Source: Acidobacteriota bacterium
Lineage (GTDB): Bacteria > Acidobacteriota > Terriglobia > Terriglobales > Acidobacteriaceae
Direction: 5' to 3'
NCBI GenBank assembly: GCA_021780095.1
Contig: JAJXZK010000206.1
Location: 1-10,474 of the forward strand
Length of the DNA stretch: 10,474 bases
Positions 1-6,461 of this stretch are shown here, piece after piece. Under the pieces are notes generated by a model, which searched no databases, was not told the DNA's origin, and saw only the letters and a program-made list of their open reading frames with translations. How positions within the stretch are numbered: the first letter of the stretch is position 1; each line of letters opens with the position of its first letter. The translations under genes were made by a program, and so were the position numbers.

Positions 1-1065
1 GCCGGTCCGGCTGCCAATTTCCTCCTGGCAATTCTGCTGATGACCGCGGTCTACATCGGCCATAACGAGGTTGAGAACTATCTCAGCAGTCCGGCCGTCA
101 TCGACTACATCGTCCCTAATTCCGTGGCTGGGAAAGCCGGCTTGCAGCACGGCGATCGCATCCTTCGTTTCGACTCGGTCGCGAATCCCAGTTGGGATCA
201 GGTGCTGGAACGCTCGGTGCTGAATCTAAACCACACCGTGCCGATTGTGGTGCAGCAGGAGGATGGCGCGCAGAAGGAAACGTCGCTGTTTCTGAAATCG
301 CCGTCGAATCCCGATGACTTCAGCCTGGGCGACGTCGGACTGACGCCAGAAATCCAGCAAACGCCCTTGAAAGTCGCCATGGTGGAAGCGGACATGCCCG
401 GCGCAAAAGCCGGCCTCAAGTCTGGGGACGAGATTGTCTCCGTTGACGGAATCCACCTGCATTCCCTGCCCTCGATGGTGCTGTACCTGCAACAGAACGG
501 AAACAAGCCGGTCACACTTTCCATTCTCCGGGGTGGAACTTCAACCACAGTGACCGTGACACCTCACAAAACAGTCGGCCCCGACGGGCAGCCCCGCTAC
601 CAGATTGGGTTCAATACCGACCCGCCGCCGTCTCACGTTGAGCGCCTTTCCCTGCCGCAAGCGTTTTCCAAAGCGGTCAGCGAATGTGTAAAAGAATCGA
701 CAATGCTCATGGATGTATTGCGCCGCGTGGTGACCCATCGAATGTCGGCCCGCACGCTGAGCGGCCCGGTCGGCATTGCACGTCAGACAGGTTATGTGGT
801 TTCCATGCCGGGATGGTCGCCTATGATGGCATGGACAGCGTTCATCAGCGTGCAGTTGGGCATTTTGAATTTGCTGCCGATTCCCATCCTGGACGGCGGA
901 ATGATCCTGTTCCTGCTGATCGAATCCGTGATGCGCCGCGACATGAACGAGACCCTGAAGGAACGCGTCTATCAAACTGCGTTCGTCTTCTTCATTCTGT
1001 TGATGGTCTTCGTACTGTTCAACGATCTGTCGAAGATTCCCAGCATCGCCCGACTGAAACTGTGA
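1..1065 (+). CDS. rseP: RseP-like site-2 intramembrane metalloprotease (M50), 5' end missing
   Basis: Reads in frame from the first base, so the gene starts left of the window; 354 residues are visible. The first residues, AGPAANFLLA, match the conserved GPxxN segment in a membrane helix of M50 site-2 proteases, so the missing part should be the N-terminus with the HExxH zinc site. Two PDZ domains follow, at about residues 33-98 (with AGLQHGDRI) and 123-190 (with AGLKSGDEIVSVDG). SGPVGIA at 254-260 and the third zinc-ligand motif NLLPIPILDGG at 290-300 are intact, followed by a last membrane helix at about 327-340. In known relatives (RseP, RasP) the enzyme cuts anti-sigma factors and leftover signal peptides inside the inner membrane, with the PDZ domains restricting substrate access. 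It ends 19 bases from the convergent iron permease gene, and no clear terminator hairpin lies between them. Confidence 0.93.
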   Translation, partial: AGPAANFLLAILLMTAVYIGHNEVENYLSSPAVIDYIVPNSVAGKAGLQHGDRILRFDSVANPSWDQVLERSVLNLNHTVPIVVQQEDGAQKETSLFLKSPSNPDDFSLGDVGLTPEIQQTPLKVAMVEADMPGAKAGLKSGDEIVSVDGIHLHSLPSMVLYLQQNGNKPVTLSILRGGTSTTVTVTPHKTVGPDGQPRYQIGFNTDPPPSHVERLSLPQAFSKAVSECVKESTMLMDVLRRVVTHRMSARTLSGPVGIARQTGYVVSMPGWSPMMAWTAFISVQLGILNLLPIPILDGGMILFLLIESVMRRDMNETLKERVYQTAFVFFILLMVFVLFNDLSKIPSIARLKL

Positions 1066-1084
1066 ACGGATCCAGTCCAGTTCG

Positions 1085-2050
1085 CTATCGCTGCGCCATG
1101 AAGTAGGAGCCGATAACGGCGACGCCCGCGATCGCTTGGCCAGCCAACGTTTCCACGGTCGGGAAGATAGAGAACCACAATCCCATCCAGCCGGGGATCA
1201 GGTTCGCCAGCCACGGAATGGGAGTGGTCGGCAGCCAGTGCGCCAATTGCATTTCCTGCGCCTGCTCCCCGACCATCACCAGCAGCACGCCCCCCAACAT
1301 GATTCCTGTAAACACGAGCATTTTCTTGTAGGGCAGCTTGCGATGGGCCACAAAAGTGAGCCCGGCGACGATGCTGGTAAAGAGAAGCCCCAGGATCACT
1401 CCATACAAAACCGGCTGGCCGCCGAGCCGTAGGCGATAGCTTTGCAGGAACAGAACCACTTCCACTCCCTCGCGATAGAACGAGGTGAACCCCAGCAGTG
1501 CCATACCGAAAAAAACTCTGCGGAGCGATGTATTCTGCTCCGTCGTTCCCTTGAGCAGGTCATGTTTGCGCTTGTTGTGCAGCGAGATCCAGCCAGTCCA
1601 GTACAGTTTGTGAAAGAACCAGTTCATCACGATCAGAAGCACAACAATCGCCAGTAAACCGGTAGCTGCCTGGAGATAGAGCGCGTTCATGTTCTGCGCC
1701 AGGTCGTCAATGATGCCGACCGCGACAAACCACGTGACCAGGGTCGCAAGCAGGCCCACGCTGACGCCGGTGGCAACAGGACGCCAGTACGCATCCTCCG
1801 ACTTCATCAGGCTCGCGGTAATGGCGGAGAGCACAAGAATGCACTCCAGCCCCTCGCGAAACACAAGGATGGCGATGTCCACAATTTGTGCGATGGTGCC
1901 GCGACCCAGCGCGATAGGATCAGGAAGGCCCGCGGTGGTTATGGCCTGCCACGCCAACGATGTAGCCAAAAGGCAGCCGCCAACCGCCAAAGCTATTAGA
2001 AATAAGCGATTTCGTCCTGGATGTGAGCGTACGGCCGTGTCTGAAAGCAT
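1085..2050 (-). CDS. FTR1 family iron permease
   Basis: Polytopic membrane protein of 321 residues. It carries the two signature REGLE-type motifs of FTR1/EfeU permeases: REGLE at 65-69 and the variant REGVE at 193-197, each inside a hydrophobic helix. A third acidic-glutamine segment, GEQAQEMQ at 261-268, sits where the family usually has its ExxQE-like motif. The family moves ferric iron across the membrane, normally with a partner: a multicopper oxidase in fungi, EfeO and EfeB in bacteria. No such partner is in this window. The hydrophobic stretch at about 15-38 is an extra N-terminal segment before the first REGLE helix, possibly a signal anchor. The ATG at 2050 has a GGGAG upstream, though about 15 bases away. 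The gene is last in a leftward run and converges on the protease gene. Confidence 0.9.
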   Translation of the reverse strand: MLSDTAVRSHPGRNRLFLIALAVGGCLLATSLAWQAITTAGLPDPIALGRGTIAQIVDIAILVFREGLECILVLSAITASLMKSEDAYWRPVATGVSVGLLATLVTWFVAVGIIDDLAQNMNALYLQAATGLLAIVVLLIVMNWFFHKLYWTGWISLHNKRKHDLLKGTTEQNTSLRRVFFGMALLGFTSFYREGVEVVLFLQSYRLRLGGQPVLYGVILGLLFTSIVAGLTFVAHRKLPYKKMLVFTGIMLGGVLLVMVGEQAQEMQLAHWLPTTPIPWLANLIPGWMGLWFSIFPTVETLAGQAIAGVAVIGSYFMAQR

Positions 2051-2081
2051 GAAAGTTACACGTCACTCCCTATCTAGGACC

Positions 2082-2108
2082 ATTATAGTCGTAGTTCTGC
2101 GCTCGCAA
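2082..2108 (-). promoter_or_regulatory. candidate promoter for the iron permease gene
   Basis: On the minus strand a perfect TATAAT hexamer (2082-2087) lies 31 bases before the permease ATG. TTGCGA (2103-2108) is upstream with a short 15-base spacer. The -10 match is good but the -35 and spacing are poor. I looked for a Fur-box-like inverted repeat and did not see a convincing one. This element would make the permease a separate transcription unit from the flippase gene. Confidence 0.3.
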
Positions 2109-2168
2109 TTTCCGATGCGCGAGAAATGCTAATTTTGACGGGTTTGCCGAGTGGTGGCGACCAATTGT

Positions 2169-3254
2169 TTACGGAAGTGAATGGGCCTTCTGCGAATCGT
2201 CGGGACCCTGGCTGGAAACTTCCCGTTCTTCTTCCATCTCGGATTCTCGAGCCACGTTCCGCAGCGAGACCTGCTCGACGCGGGCAAAGGCCAAGCCTGC
2301 CGGAATCACCGAGAGAAATGTCACGACGTAAAGCGTCAATGCGCACGCTGTCGCTTCCTCCGGCCCCACGTGCAGCACGCTGGTGAGCACGTAAATAATG
2401 GCGACCTGGGATCCACCGCCGATCGCCGGTAGTTGTGCAAAGGAGCCAAACAAGCTGCCCGCCATCAGCAGGATAGTTTGTGCCGGAGGGATCGCCGCCA
2501 GTTCAGGAACGGCAAATGAATGCACAATAACCACGTAGGTGAGCGCGATCAAACCCCAAGTGAGGAATGAATAAAAAAGCGCCTCCAGGAATGCGCCCCA
2601 CCCGGCAATGGCATCCAGCCCGTGACTAAAGGCGAGGATTTTTTCGTGGACTCCATGAGCGAACTTCTTTGAAATTACGCCGAGCGAACGGCTTGCCAGA
2701 TCAGCCATTTTTGGCCCGGAGATTCGAATCGCGACGGCGATTAACGCCAAAACCAGCGCGGCCGCGATCCCGAAATATCCGGCCCGGCGAAACTGCTCAT
2801 GATACGGAAGGTTTCGTACCGAGGGACTGATCGAAAGCGTCACCGCGATGATGCCGGCAGCGGCCAGCAGATCGAACACGCGTTCGACAGCGTACACCGC
2901 CAGCTGGGAGGTGAAGGTCACTTGCTGCCGCCGGGCGACAAGGTACGGTCGAACGAATTCGCCCAGGCGACCGAGGATCGCCACAGAAGTAAAACCGATG
3001 AATTGGGCCGGGATCATCTGGGCCGGAGTGGCCGGCTTGGTGGGACGTAGAAACACGCTCCAGCGAAAGGCGCGGGTAATGTACGCGCCATAGGTCAGCA
3101 GCATAGCCAGAACCAGCCGCGACCAGCGAATGGAATCGAAGGTATGGGTCAGCGTGGCCCACTCAAAGCTCTTCAAAGTCCGAAATTGGACGTAGACGAG
3201 AATCACCAGGAGGGCAAAGATTCCGCCCATAACAAGCCATCGATGTCGTTTCAT
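2169..3254 (-). CDS. flippase-like membrane protein (LPG synthase TM / UPF0104 family)
   Basis: A 361-residue protein with about eight membrane helices and the hallmarks of the family formed by the membrane half of lysylphosphatidylglycerol synthase (PF03706, flippase-like domain). These are TRAFRW at 60-65, GRLGEFVRPYL at 95-105, ERVFDL at 124-129, and a glycine-rich GGGSQVA at 279-285 in the second half. Relatives flip or modify lipids or lipid-linked precursors (MprF flips lysyl-PG); standalone members mostly have unknown substrates. The soluble aminoacyl-transfer domain of MprF is absent, so lipid lysinylation is not predicted. The C-terminal tail from about 335 is short, charged and probably cytoplasmic. 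The start ATG follows the upstream transglycosylase stop by 30 bases, with only a distant AAGGA as a possible ribosome site. Co-transcription with the cell-wall gene suggests, but does not show, an envelope role. Confidence 0.85.
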   Translation of the reverse strand: MKRHRWLVMGGIFALLVILVYVQFRTLKSFEWATLTHTFDSIRWSRLVLAMLLTYGAYITRAFRWSVFLRPTKPATPAQMIPAQFIGFTSVAILGRLGEFVRPYLVARRQQVTFTSQLAVYAVERVFDLLAAAGIIAVTLSISPSVRNLPYHEQFRRAGYFGIAAALVLALIAVAIRISGPKMADLASRSLGVISKKFAHGVHEKILAFSHGLDAIAGWGAFLEALFYSFLTWGLIALTYVVIVHSFAVPELAAIPPAQTILLMAGSLFGSFAQLPAIGGGSQVAIIYVLTSVLHVGPEEATACALTLYVVTFLSVIPAGLAFARVEQVSLRNVARESEMEEEREVSSQGPDDSQKAHSLP

Positions 3255-3284
3255 GCAGGTCTTTTTACGTTTCCTTGTCGGAAT

Positions 3285-4034
3285 TCATTTTGCTGGCGTG
3301 TCGGCAATTGCAGCCATTGAAAGCCACGGCGCGTGGGTGGATTGGTGGTGCACTTCCCGCAGTTTCCGCTGATTGAAGTCATGGATTACACGTTCCACGT
3401 AACGACGGGTTTCCGCATAGGGTGGGATGCCATGATAGCGGTCCACGGCTGCCGGACCCGCATTATAGGCGGCCAGGGCGAGAGCAATGTCATCGTGGTA
3501 ATACATCAGCAGCGCGTCAAGATACGCTGTGCCGCCGGCGATGTTCTGCTCCGCCGCAAAACTATCGCGCACACCCAGGTCTTTCGCGGTTGCCGGCATC
3601 AACTGCATCAAACCGCGCGCGCCCACGCGAGAAACCGCGTGGGTTCGGCCGGCGCTTTCCGCACGCACCACGCTGGCCAGCAAGTCTGGATCAAGATGAT
3701 GTTGCGCGCCCGCCTGCTGCAGCAACACAGGAATATCGGCGTGCGAAGTGGTTTGCGACTGGGACAATCCGGTTGCCTGGGTTGCTGTGCTCGGCAAAAC
3801 TGCTTCCGCCTGGACGGTTTCCACGGCGACAACGTCTGTGGCTGCCAAATCCAGATAATTCTCGTCTGAGGATGTCAAATACAGCCGAACTTGCCCATCT
3901 ACCATTTTCTGGTGATCGCAAATCAGGGCCGAACCATTGCGCAGCGTCACGCGCTCCGCGGCATGAGCCCCTGAGACGGAACCCATAAAGCCCGCCAAGG
4001 CTGCAAGCAGCGCGAGTTTGCAATACGTTTTCAT
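3285..4034 (-). CDS. secreted lytic transglycosylase (SLT domain) with N-terminal beta domain
   Basis: A 249-residue exported protein. Residues 1-25 form a signal peptide (basic start, hydrophobic core, SGAHA before the cut). Residues 27-75 are a small strand-rich module (VTLRNGS, then VRLYLTSSDENYLDL) of unknown role. A Ser/Thr/Gln-rich linker leads to the SLT catalytic domain at about 100-220. The likely catalytic glutamate is E126 in RAESAG, followed by GARGLMQLMPATA (138-150), NIAGGTAYL (164-172) and AAYNAGPAAVDRY (188-200), all diagnostic of Slt/MltC-type enzymes. These cut peptidoglycan between MurNAc and GlcNAc, leaving 1,6-anhydroMurNAc. I chose the ATG at 4034, which gives a clean signal peptide and a 10-base gap after the HAD stop. 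An in-frame TTG at 4055 would add seven polar residues and overlap the HAD gene. Confidence 0.9.
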   Translation of the reverse strand: MKTYCKLALLAALAGFMGSVSGAHAAERVTLRNGSALICDHQKMVDGQVRLYLTSSDENYLDLAATDVVAVETVQAEAVLPSTATQATGLSQSQTTSHADIPVLLQQAGAQHHLDPDLLASVVRAESAGRTHAVSRVGARGLMQLMPATAKDLGVRDSFAAEQNIAGGTAYLDALLMYYHDDIALALAAYNAGPAAVDRYHGIPPYAETRRYVERVIHDFNQRKLREVHHQSTHAPWLSMAAIADTPAK

Positions 4035-4044
4035 CCAGATTCGA

Positions 4045-5004
4045 TCAACCTTCAAGAATCTCAGTCGGCACGCGCCGGGGCCGGTCGCCGCGGCGACCCC
4101 GGTCCACCCGCGACTCTTCCTTCAGCATACGCAAAATCGCCTGGGCCGCGCCATCATGCTCGTTGCTGCCGGTCACACTCCAGCCATTCGCGGCAGCCAT
4201 CGCCAACAATTCCGGCGGCGAGTTTTCCATCACCACCGCACAGCCGGCATAGGCCAGCATTTCAGCATCATTCATATTGTCGCCGATGGCGACAATTTCC
4301 GCAGCGTCGATGCCGCGGTCCACAGCCAGCCGCGCCAACGCGCTGCCCTTGGAGCAGCCGTTTGGCATCAGGTCCACGATGGAAAGATCGCGAGCAGGAT
4401 ACTCCGTGCGGTGGATGGAAATAATCTTCCGCAAGCTTTCTGCGTCGGCGCTCGATTCATCCAGGACGGCAAGGCCGTCCCGCATGACGGCGAGGGTCCC
4501 GCAAATCATTGCCTGCACCGGCTGTTCGCCGCCATCAAAGGCGCGCTCCAATGGGCGTACTGCTTCGAGTTCGTGCAGGTTCGCCTCCACCCAGCGCGAG
4601 AGCCGTGCATGTAGCGCCGCGATATCTTCCACAACCAGGGCGCCAGGGCCGGTGCGGTCAAACGTGAAGACTAGCGAATTTCGAAAATCATGTAACTGGC
4701 GGCAGACCTGCAACGCGGTTTCCACCGGCATCCCAATGCGGTCGATGGGGCGTCCACCGAAAGTGCGGGTGATGGCGCCGTTGGAACTAATGAGAACTGT
4801 TTCCCGGTCGAAGCCGAGCTGGGTCAGCATGGTCCAAGCAAAACTGTGTCGTCGCCCGGTGGCGAAAACGACCTCAACTCCACTGGCGACAGCTTTGCGC
4901 AGCGCCGCAGCGGTCGCTTCAGTCAGAACTCCTTTGCTGTTGAGAAGCGTCCCATCAAGATCGCAGGCAAGGATCCGCGGAGAGTCGGGCTGGCAAGGTG
5001 GCAT
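4045..5004 (-). CDS. Cof-type HAD-IIB family phosphatase
   Basis: A 319-residue cytoplasmic hydrolase of the haloacid dehalogenase superfamily, Cof/IIB subclass. Motif I is DLDGTLL (15-21), with nucleophile D15 and general acid D17. ATGRR is at 48-52 and SSNGA at 73-77. The motif III lysine is probably K219 in GCSKGSAL. The motif IV metal site GDNMND is at 241-246, and EHDGAAQAI (282-290) matches the typical EDGVA-like tail. The family dephosphorylates small phosphorylated metabolites such as sugar phosphates, flavin or pyridoxal phosphates; the substrate cannot be read from sequence. The ATG is fixed by an in-frame TAG only three codons upstream (5014-5016). Residues from about 298 form an arginine-rich tail (RGRRGDRPRR) beyond the usual domain end, encoded by the palindrome at 4083-4098. 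The gene is followed 10 bases later by the transglycosylase. Confidence 0.9.
   Translation of the reverse strand: MPPCQPDSPRILACDLDGTLLNSKGVLTEATAAALRKAVASGVEVVFATGRRHSFAWTMLTQLGFDRETVLISSNGAITRTFGGRPIDRIGMPVETALQVCRQLHDFRNSLVFTFDRTGPGALVVEDIAALHARLSRWVEANLHELEAVRPLERAFDGGEQPVQAMICGTLAVMRDGLAVLDESSADAESLRKIISIHRTEYPARDLSIVDLMPNGCSKGSALARLAVDRGIDAAEIVAIGDNMNDAEMLAYAGCAVVMENSPPELLAMAAANGWSVTGSNEHDGAAQAILRMLKEESRVDRGRRGDRPRRVPTEILEG
4083..4098. repeat. GC-rich palindrome, copy 1 (in the HAD gene 3' end)
   Basis: GGTCGCCGCGGCGACC is a perfect 16-base palindrome. Surrounding CCGGGG and CCCCGG extend it into a longer imperfect hairpin with a small bulge. It lies inside the HAD coding region and encodes the arginine-rich RRGD part of its unusual tail. 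The first 15 bases recur exactly at 5052-5066. It may be a REP-like or other dispersed element, or a chance GC-rich repeat. Confidence 0.6.
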
Positions 5005-5013
5005 ACTCCCAGT

Positions 5014-5269
5014 CTAATCGGCTGGTGGCCCATTCAAGCCCTCTCGCGCCTGGTCGCCGCGGCGACGCTTGAGCGGGGACAAGATGGAAGACGTGGCATC
5101 GCCCGAAACCATCCCGCCCGGCAGCAGTTCCGGAGACTCCAAACAGGTTGCCGCACTCGCGGCAGCGAAAATCCTCCGCCGCCTCCGCTCCGGCAATCTC
5201 CGCTCCACACCCGATGCAGTGCAATCGGTGCGCGGTTGGTGGCTCAGAAAGTGCTTGCTTTTCCATCAT
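5014..5269 (-). pseudogene. broken zinc-ribbon fragment resembling the threonine synthase N-terminus
   Basis: From an ATGATG at 5269 the minus strand encodes a clean zinc ribbon: CIGC, 14 residues, then CREC, continuing CGNLF. This resembles the start of threonine synthases, which often carry CxxCG...CxxCGNLFEV ahead of the PLP domain. In the same frame the match then dissolves. If one G is dropped from the GG at about 5139-5140, the reading becomes CGNLFESPELLPGG and continues to a TAG at 5014-5016, just before the HAD gene. The composite is about 84 residues, against over 350 for a full enzyme, and has no PLP-binding lysine region. I read it as a truncated, frameshifted remnant. Alternatives are a live small zinc-ribbon protein in the original frame, ending at 4955 and overlapping the HAD start by 50 bases, or a sequencing error. 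The palindrome copy at 5052 falls inside it. The family match is from memory of the motif. Confidence 0.4.
5052..5066. repeat. GC-rich palindrome, copy 2 (upstream of the HAD gene)
   Basis: GGTCGCCGCGGCGAC, identical over 15 bases to the copy at 4083 and 969 bases away. It includes the perfect 14-base palindrome GTCGCCGCGGCGAC. In the remnant's shifted frame it is read as RRRGDQ, very like the RRGD it encodes in the HAD tail, so both copies sit in the same frame and orientation. Confidence 0.6.
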
Positions 5270-5271
5270 GG

Positions 5272-5288
5272 GATACGTCTAGCGTATC
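5272..5288. repeat. small inverted repeat GATACG-tctag-CGTATC
   Basis: Two perfect 6-base arms (5272-5277 and 5283-5288) around a 5-base loop, starting two bases upstream of the zinc-ribbon ATG. It could be an operator for the leftward genes or a minor hairpin in their leader. There is no T-run, so it is not a terminator. The rest of 5289-5443 is C-rich on the plus strand, and I see no clear promoter or RNA gene in it. Confidence 0.35.
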
Positions 5289-5443
5289 AGGTCACCCCCA
5301 CCTATTTCCCCACACCCCAACCCGCCCGCGCTTTCCACCACCAGGCAAAATCGCGATGCGATACATTGAAACCTGAACCACCCGCCGGGCTGGGTTGAAT
5401 CTGGATTCATTCCACGTCTAACGCGGGTGTATCATCGCACGCA

Positions 5444-6040
5444 ATGGACACAGCAAGCATCATTCTTAGCGTACTAACTATAGTTGCGATCATCGTGGGG
5501 CCAATCCTTGCGTTGAGAATTCAGCGGCAGCTTGACAATGAGCGCGAAAAGAGGAATCGCAAACTCTGGATATTCAGAACCCTGATGTCTTTCAGAGCAA
5601 CCGGTCTCGCTCCACTCTTCGTTCAAGCGTTGAACTTGATCGACGTAGATTTCGACGCCAATAATGAGAAAGAGAAAGCCGTCCGCAATGCCTGGAAAGT
5701 GCTGCTAGATCATTTCGGCGATATAGGCAGAGATGGTGTTCAGGCTAACACCACAGAAACGACGACCAGATTGAAGACTGAACTTTTGATGTCAATGGCT
5801 AAATCACTCGGCTATGATTTCGATGAAGTCCAAATTAAGAAAGGTTCATACTACCCTACAGGTTTGGGAAGTGTAGAAGAAGAGCAACATGCTCTCCGTC
5901 GTGAACTGCTTGAAGTTCTCGACGGTAAGCGCCGGATTCCAGTGGGCGTTTTTGAGGAAAAGTTTCCACCCATTACGTTAGAACCGAAACGAGAAATATC
6001 CGCTACATCACCCGATGTTAAGAGGCCGTCAGGTCAGTAA
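5444..6040 (+). CDS. single-pass membrane protein, DUF6680-like
   Basis: A 198-residue protein with one N-terminal membrane helix (about 5-25, SIILSVLTIVAIIVGPILAL). A charged, probably coiled stretch (RIQRQLDNEREKRNRK, 25-40) follows, then a soluble cytoplasmic domain. The segment FRTLMSFRATGLAPLFVQAL (44-63) plus NLIDVDF (64-70) and the downstream AWKVLLDHF (83-91) resemble DUF6680, a family without a known function; the match is from recall. It is visibly poorer in G+C than its neighbours: row 5761-5820 has 24 G+C of 60, against 39 of 60 in row 8821-8880. This suggests horizontal transfer. No good ribosome site precedes the ATG. Its 3' end overlaps the oppositely oriented GrlR-like gene by 23 bases. 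A membrane-anchored sensor or defence-associated accessory role is conceivable but not shown. Confidence 0.75.
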   Translation: MDTASIILSVLTIVAIIVGPILALRIQRQLDNEREKRNRKLWIFRTLMSFRATGLAPLFVQALNLIDVDFDANNEKEKAVRNAWKVLLDHFGDIGRDGVQANTTETTTRLKTELLMSMAKSLGYDFDEVQIKKGSYYPTGLGSVEEEQHALRRELLEVLDGKRRIPVGVFEEKFPPITLEPKREISATSPDVKRPSGQ

Positions 6041-6353
6041 CTTTCGTGAGCTTTGCAACAAGTCCTGGCCCCTGCTGATTTATCAAACTCGCGGACGCCT
6101 TGATGACCGGGCCTGTGATGGTTCCTGTAAAAGCCAATTCGTAATCGCCCTTTATGCCGAGCACGTTCTGAATTTGTGGGTTGAAATTTCTCACTAGAAT
6201 GCGAGCTGAAATGTTCTTTTCGTCTGCTTGATATTTGCCGGTGTAGACATAGGCATTGTCGCCGCCAATGACTTGCCCGTTCACAAATACCACAACACCG
6301 CCATCACCGCCTTGGGTACCCTCATATTGAACTATCCATAAACCTTCAATCAT
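6018..6353 (-). CDS. GrlR-like small beta-barrel protein
   Basis: A 111-residue soluble protein without signal peptide or membrane helix. It is strand-rich, with alternating glycine and hydrophobic residues: MIEGLWIVQY at the start, GGVVVFVNGQVIGGDNAYVYTG (18-39), then an ISARILVRNFNP strand (48-59) and a YELAFTGTITG strand (71-81). This order, especially VxxNGxxxGGD followed by Y.YTG.Y, resembles the GrlR family. GrlR in enteropathogenic E. coli is a lipocalin-like repressor that binds the activator GrlA and damps type III secretion. Homologues in soil bacteria without such systems have no assigned role, and no GrlA-like partner is visible here, so repression is not claimed. The start is firm: AGGAG lies 5 bases before the ATG. 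It converges on and overlaps the DUF6680-like gene, and 108 bases separate it from the VWFA gene's stop. Confidence 0.7.
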   Translation of the reverse strand: MIEGLWIVQYEGTQGGDGGVVVFVNGQVIGGDNAYVYTGKYQADEKNISARILVRNFNPQIQNVLGIKGDYELAFTGTITGPVIKASASLINQQGPGLVAKLTKVTDLTAS

Positions 6354-6461
6354 TCTTTCTCCTGCCCTCCGTGTTTTGACGGCCTCGTTTACTCTACATT
6401 CTAGTCAGCAAAGGCACATCGTGGCCGGGTTCCCCCTCCACCATCGCCTCGCCGAACCTAC

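Noticed and set aside
541..975. 144-codon minus-strand frame
   Set aside because: It is antisense to the M50 protease's second PDZ and C-terminal catalytic regions, with a His/Gln/Arg-rich shadow composition.
1056..1084. Terminator between the protease and iron permease genes
   Set aside because: Only a weak 5-base AACTG/CAGTT pairing with a 15-base loop and no T-run on either strand.
2102..2123. CTCGC/GCGAG inverted repeat as terminator of the flippase gene
   Set aside because: Stem of five with a 12-base loop and no T-tract; it overlaps the putative permease promoter and is too weak to call.
2051..2168. Fur box upstream of the iron permease
   Set aside because: No stretch resembling the GATAATGATAATCATTATC consensus was found.
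4035..4055. TTG start for the transglycosylase at 4055
   Set aside because: It adds polar residues before an otherwise ideal signal peptide and overlaps the HAD gene; the ATG at 4034 is preferred.
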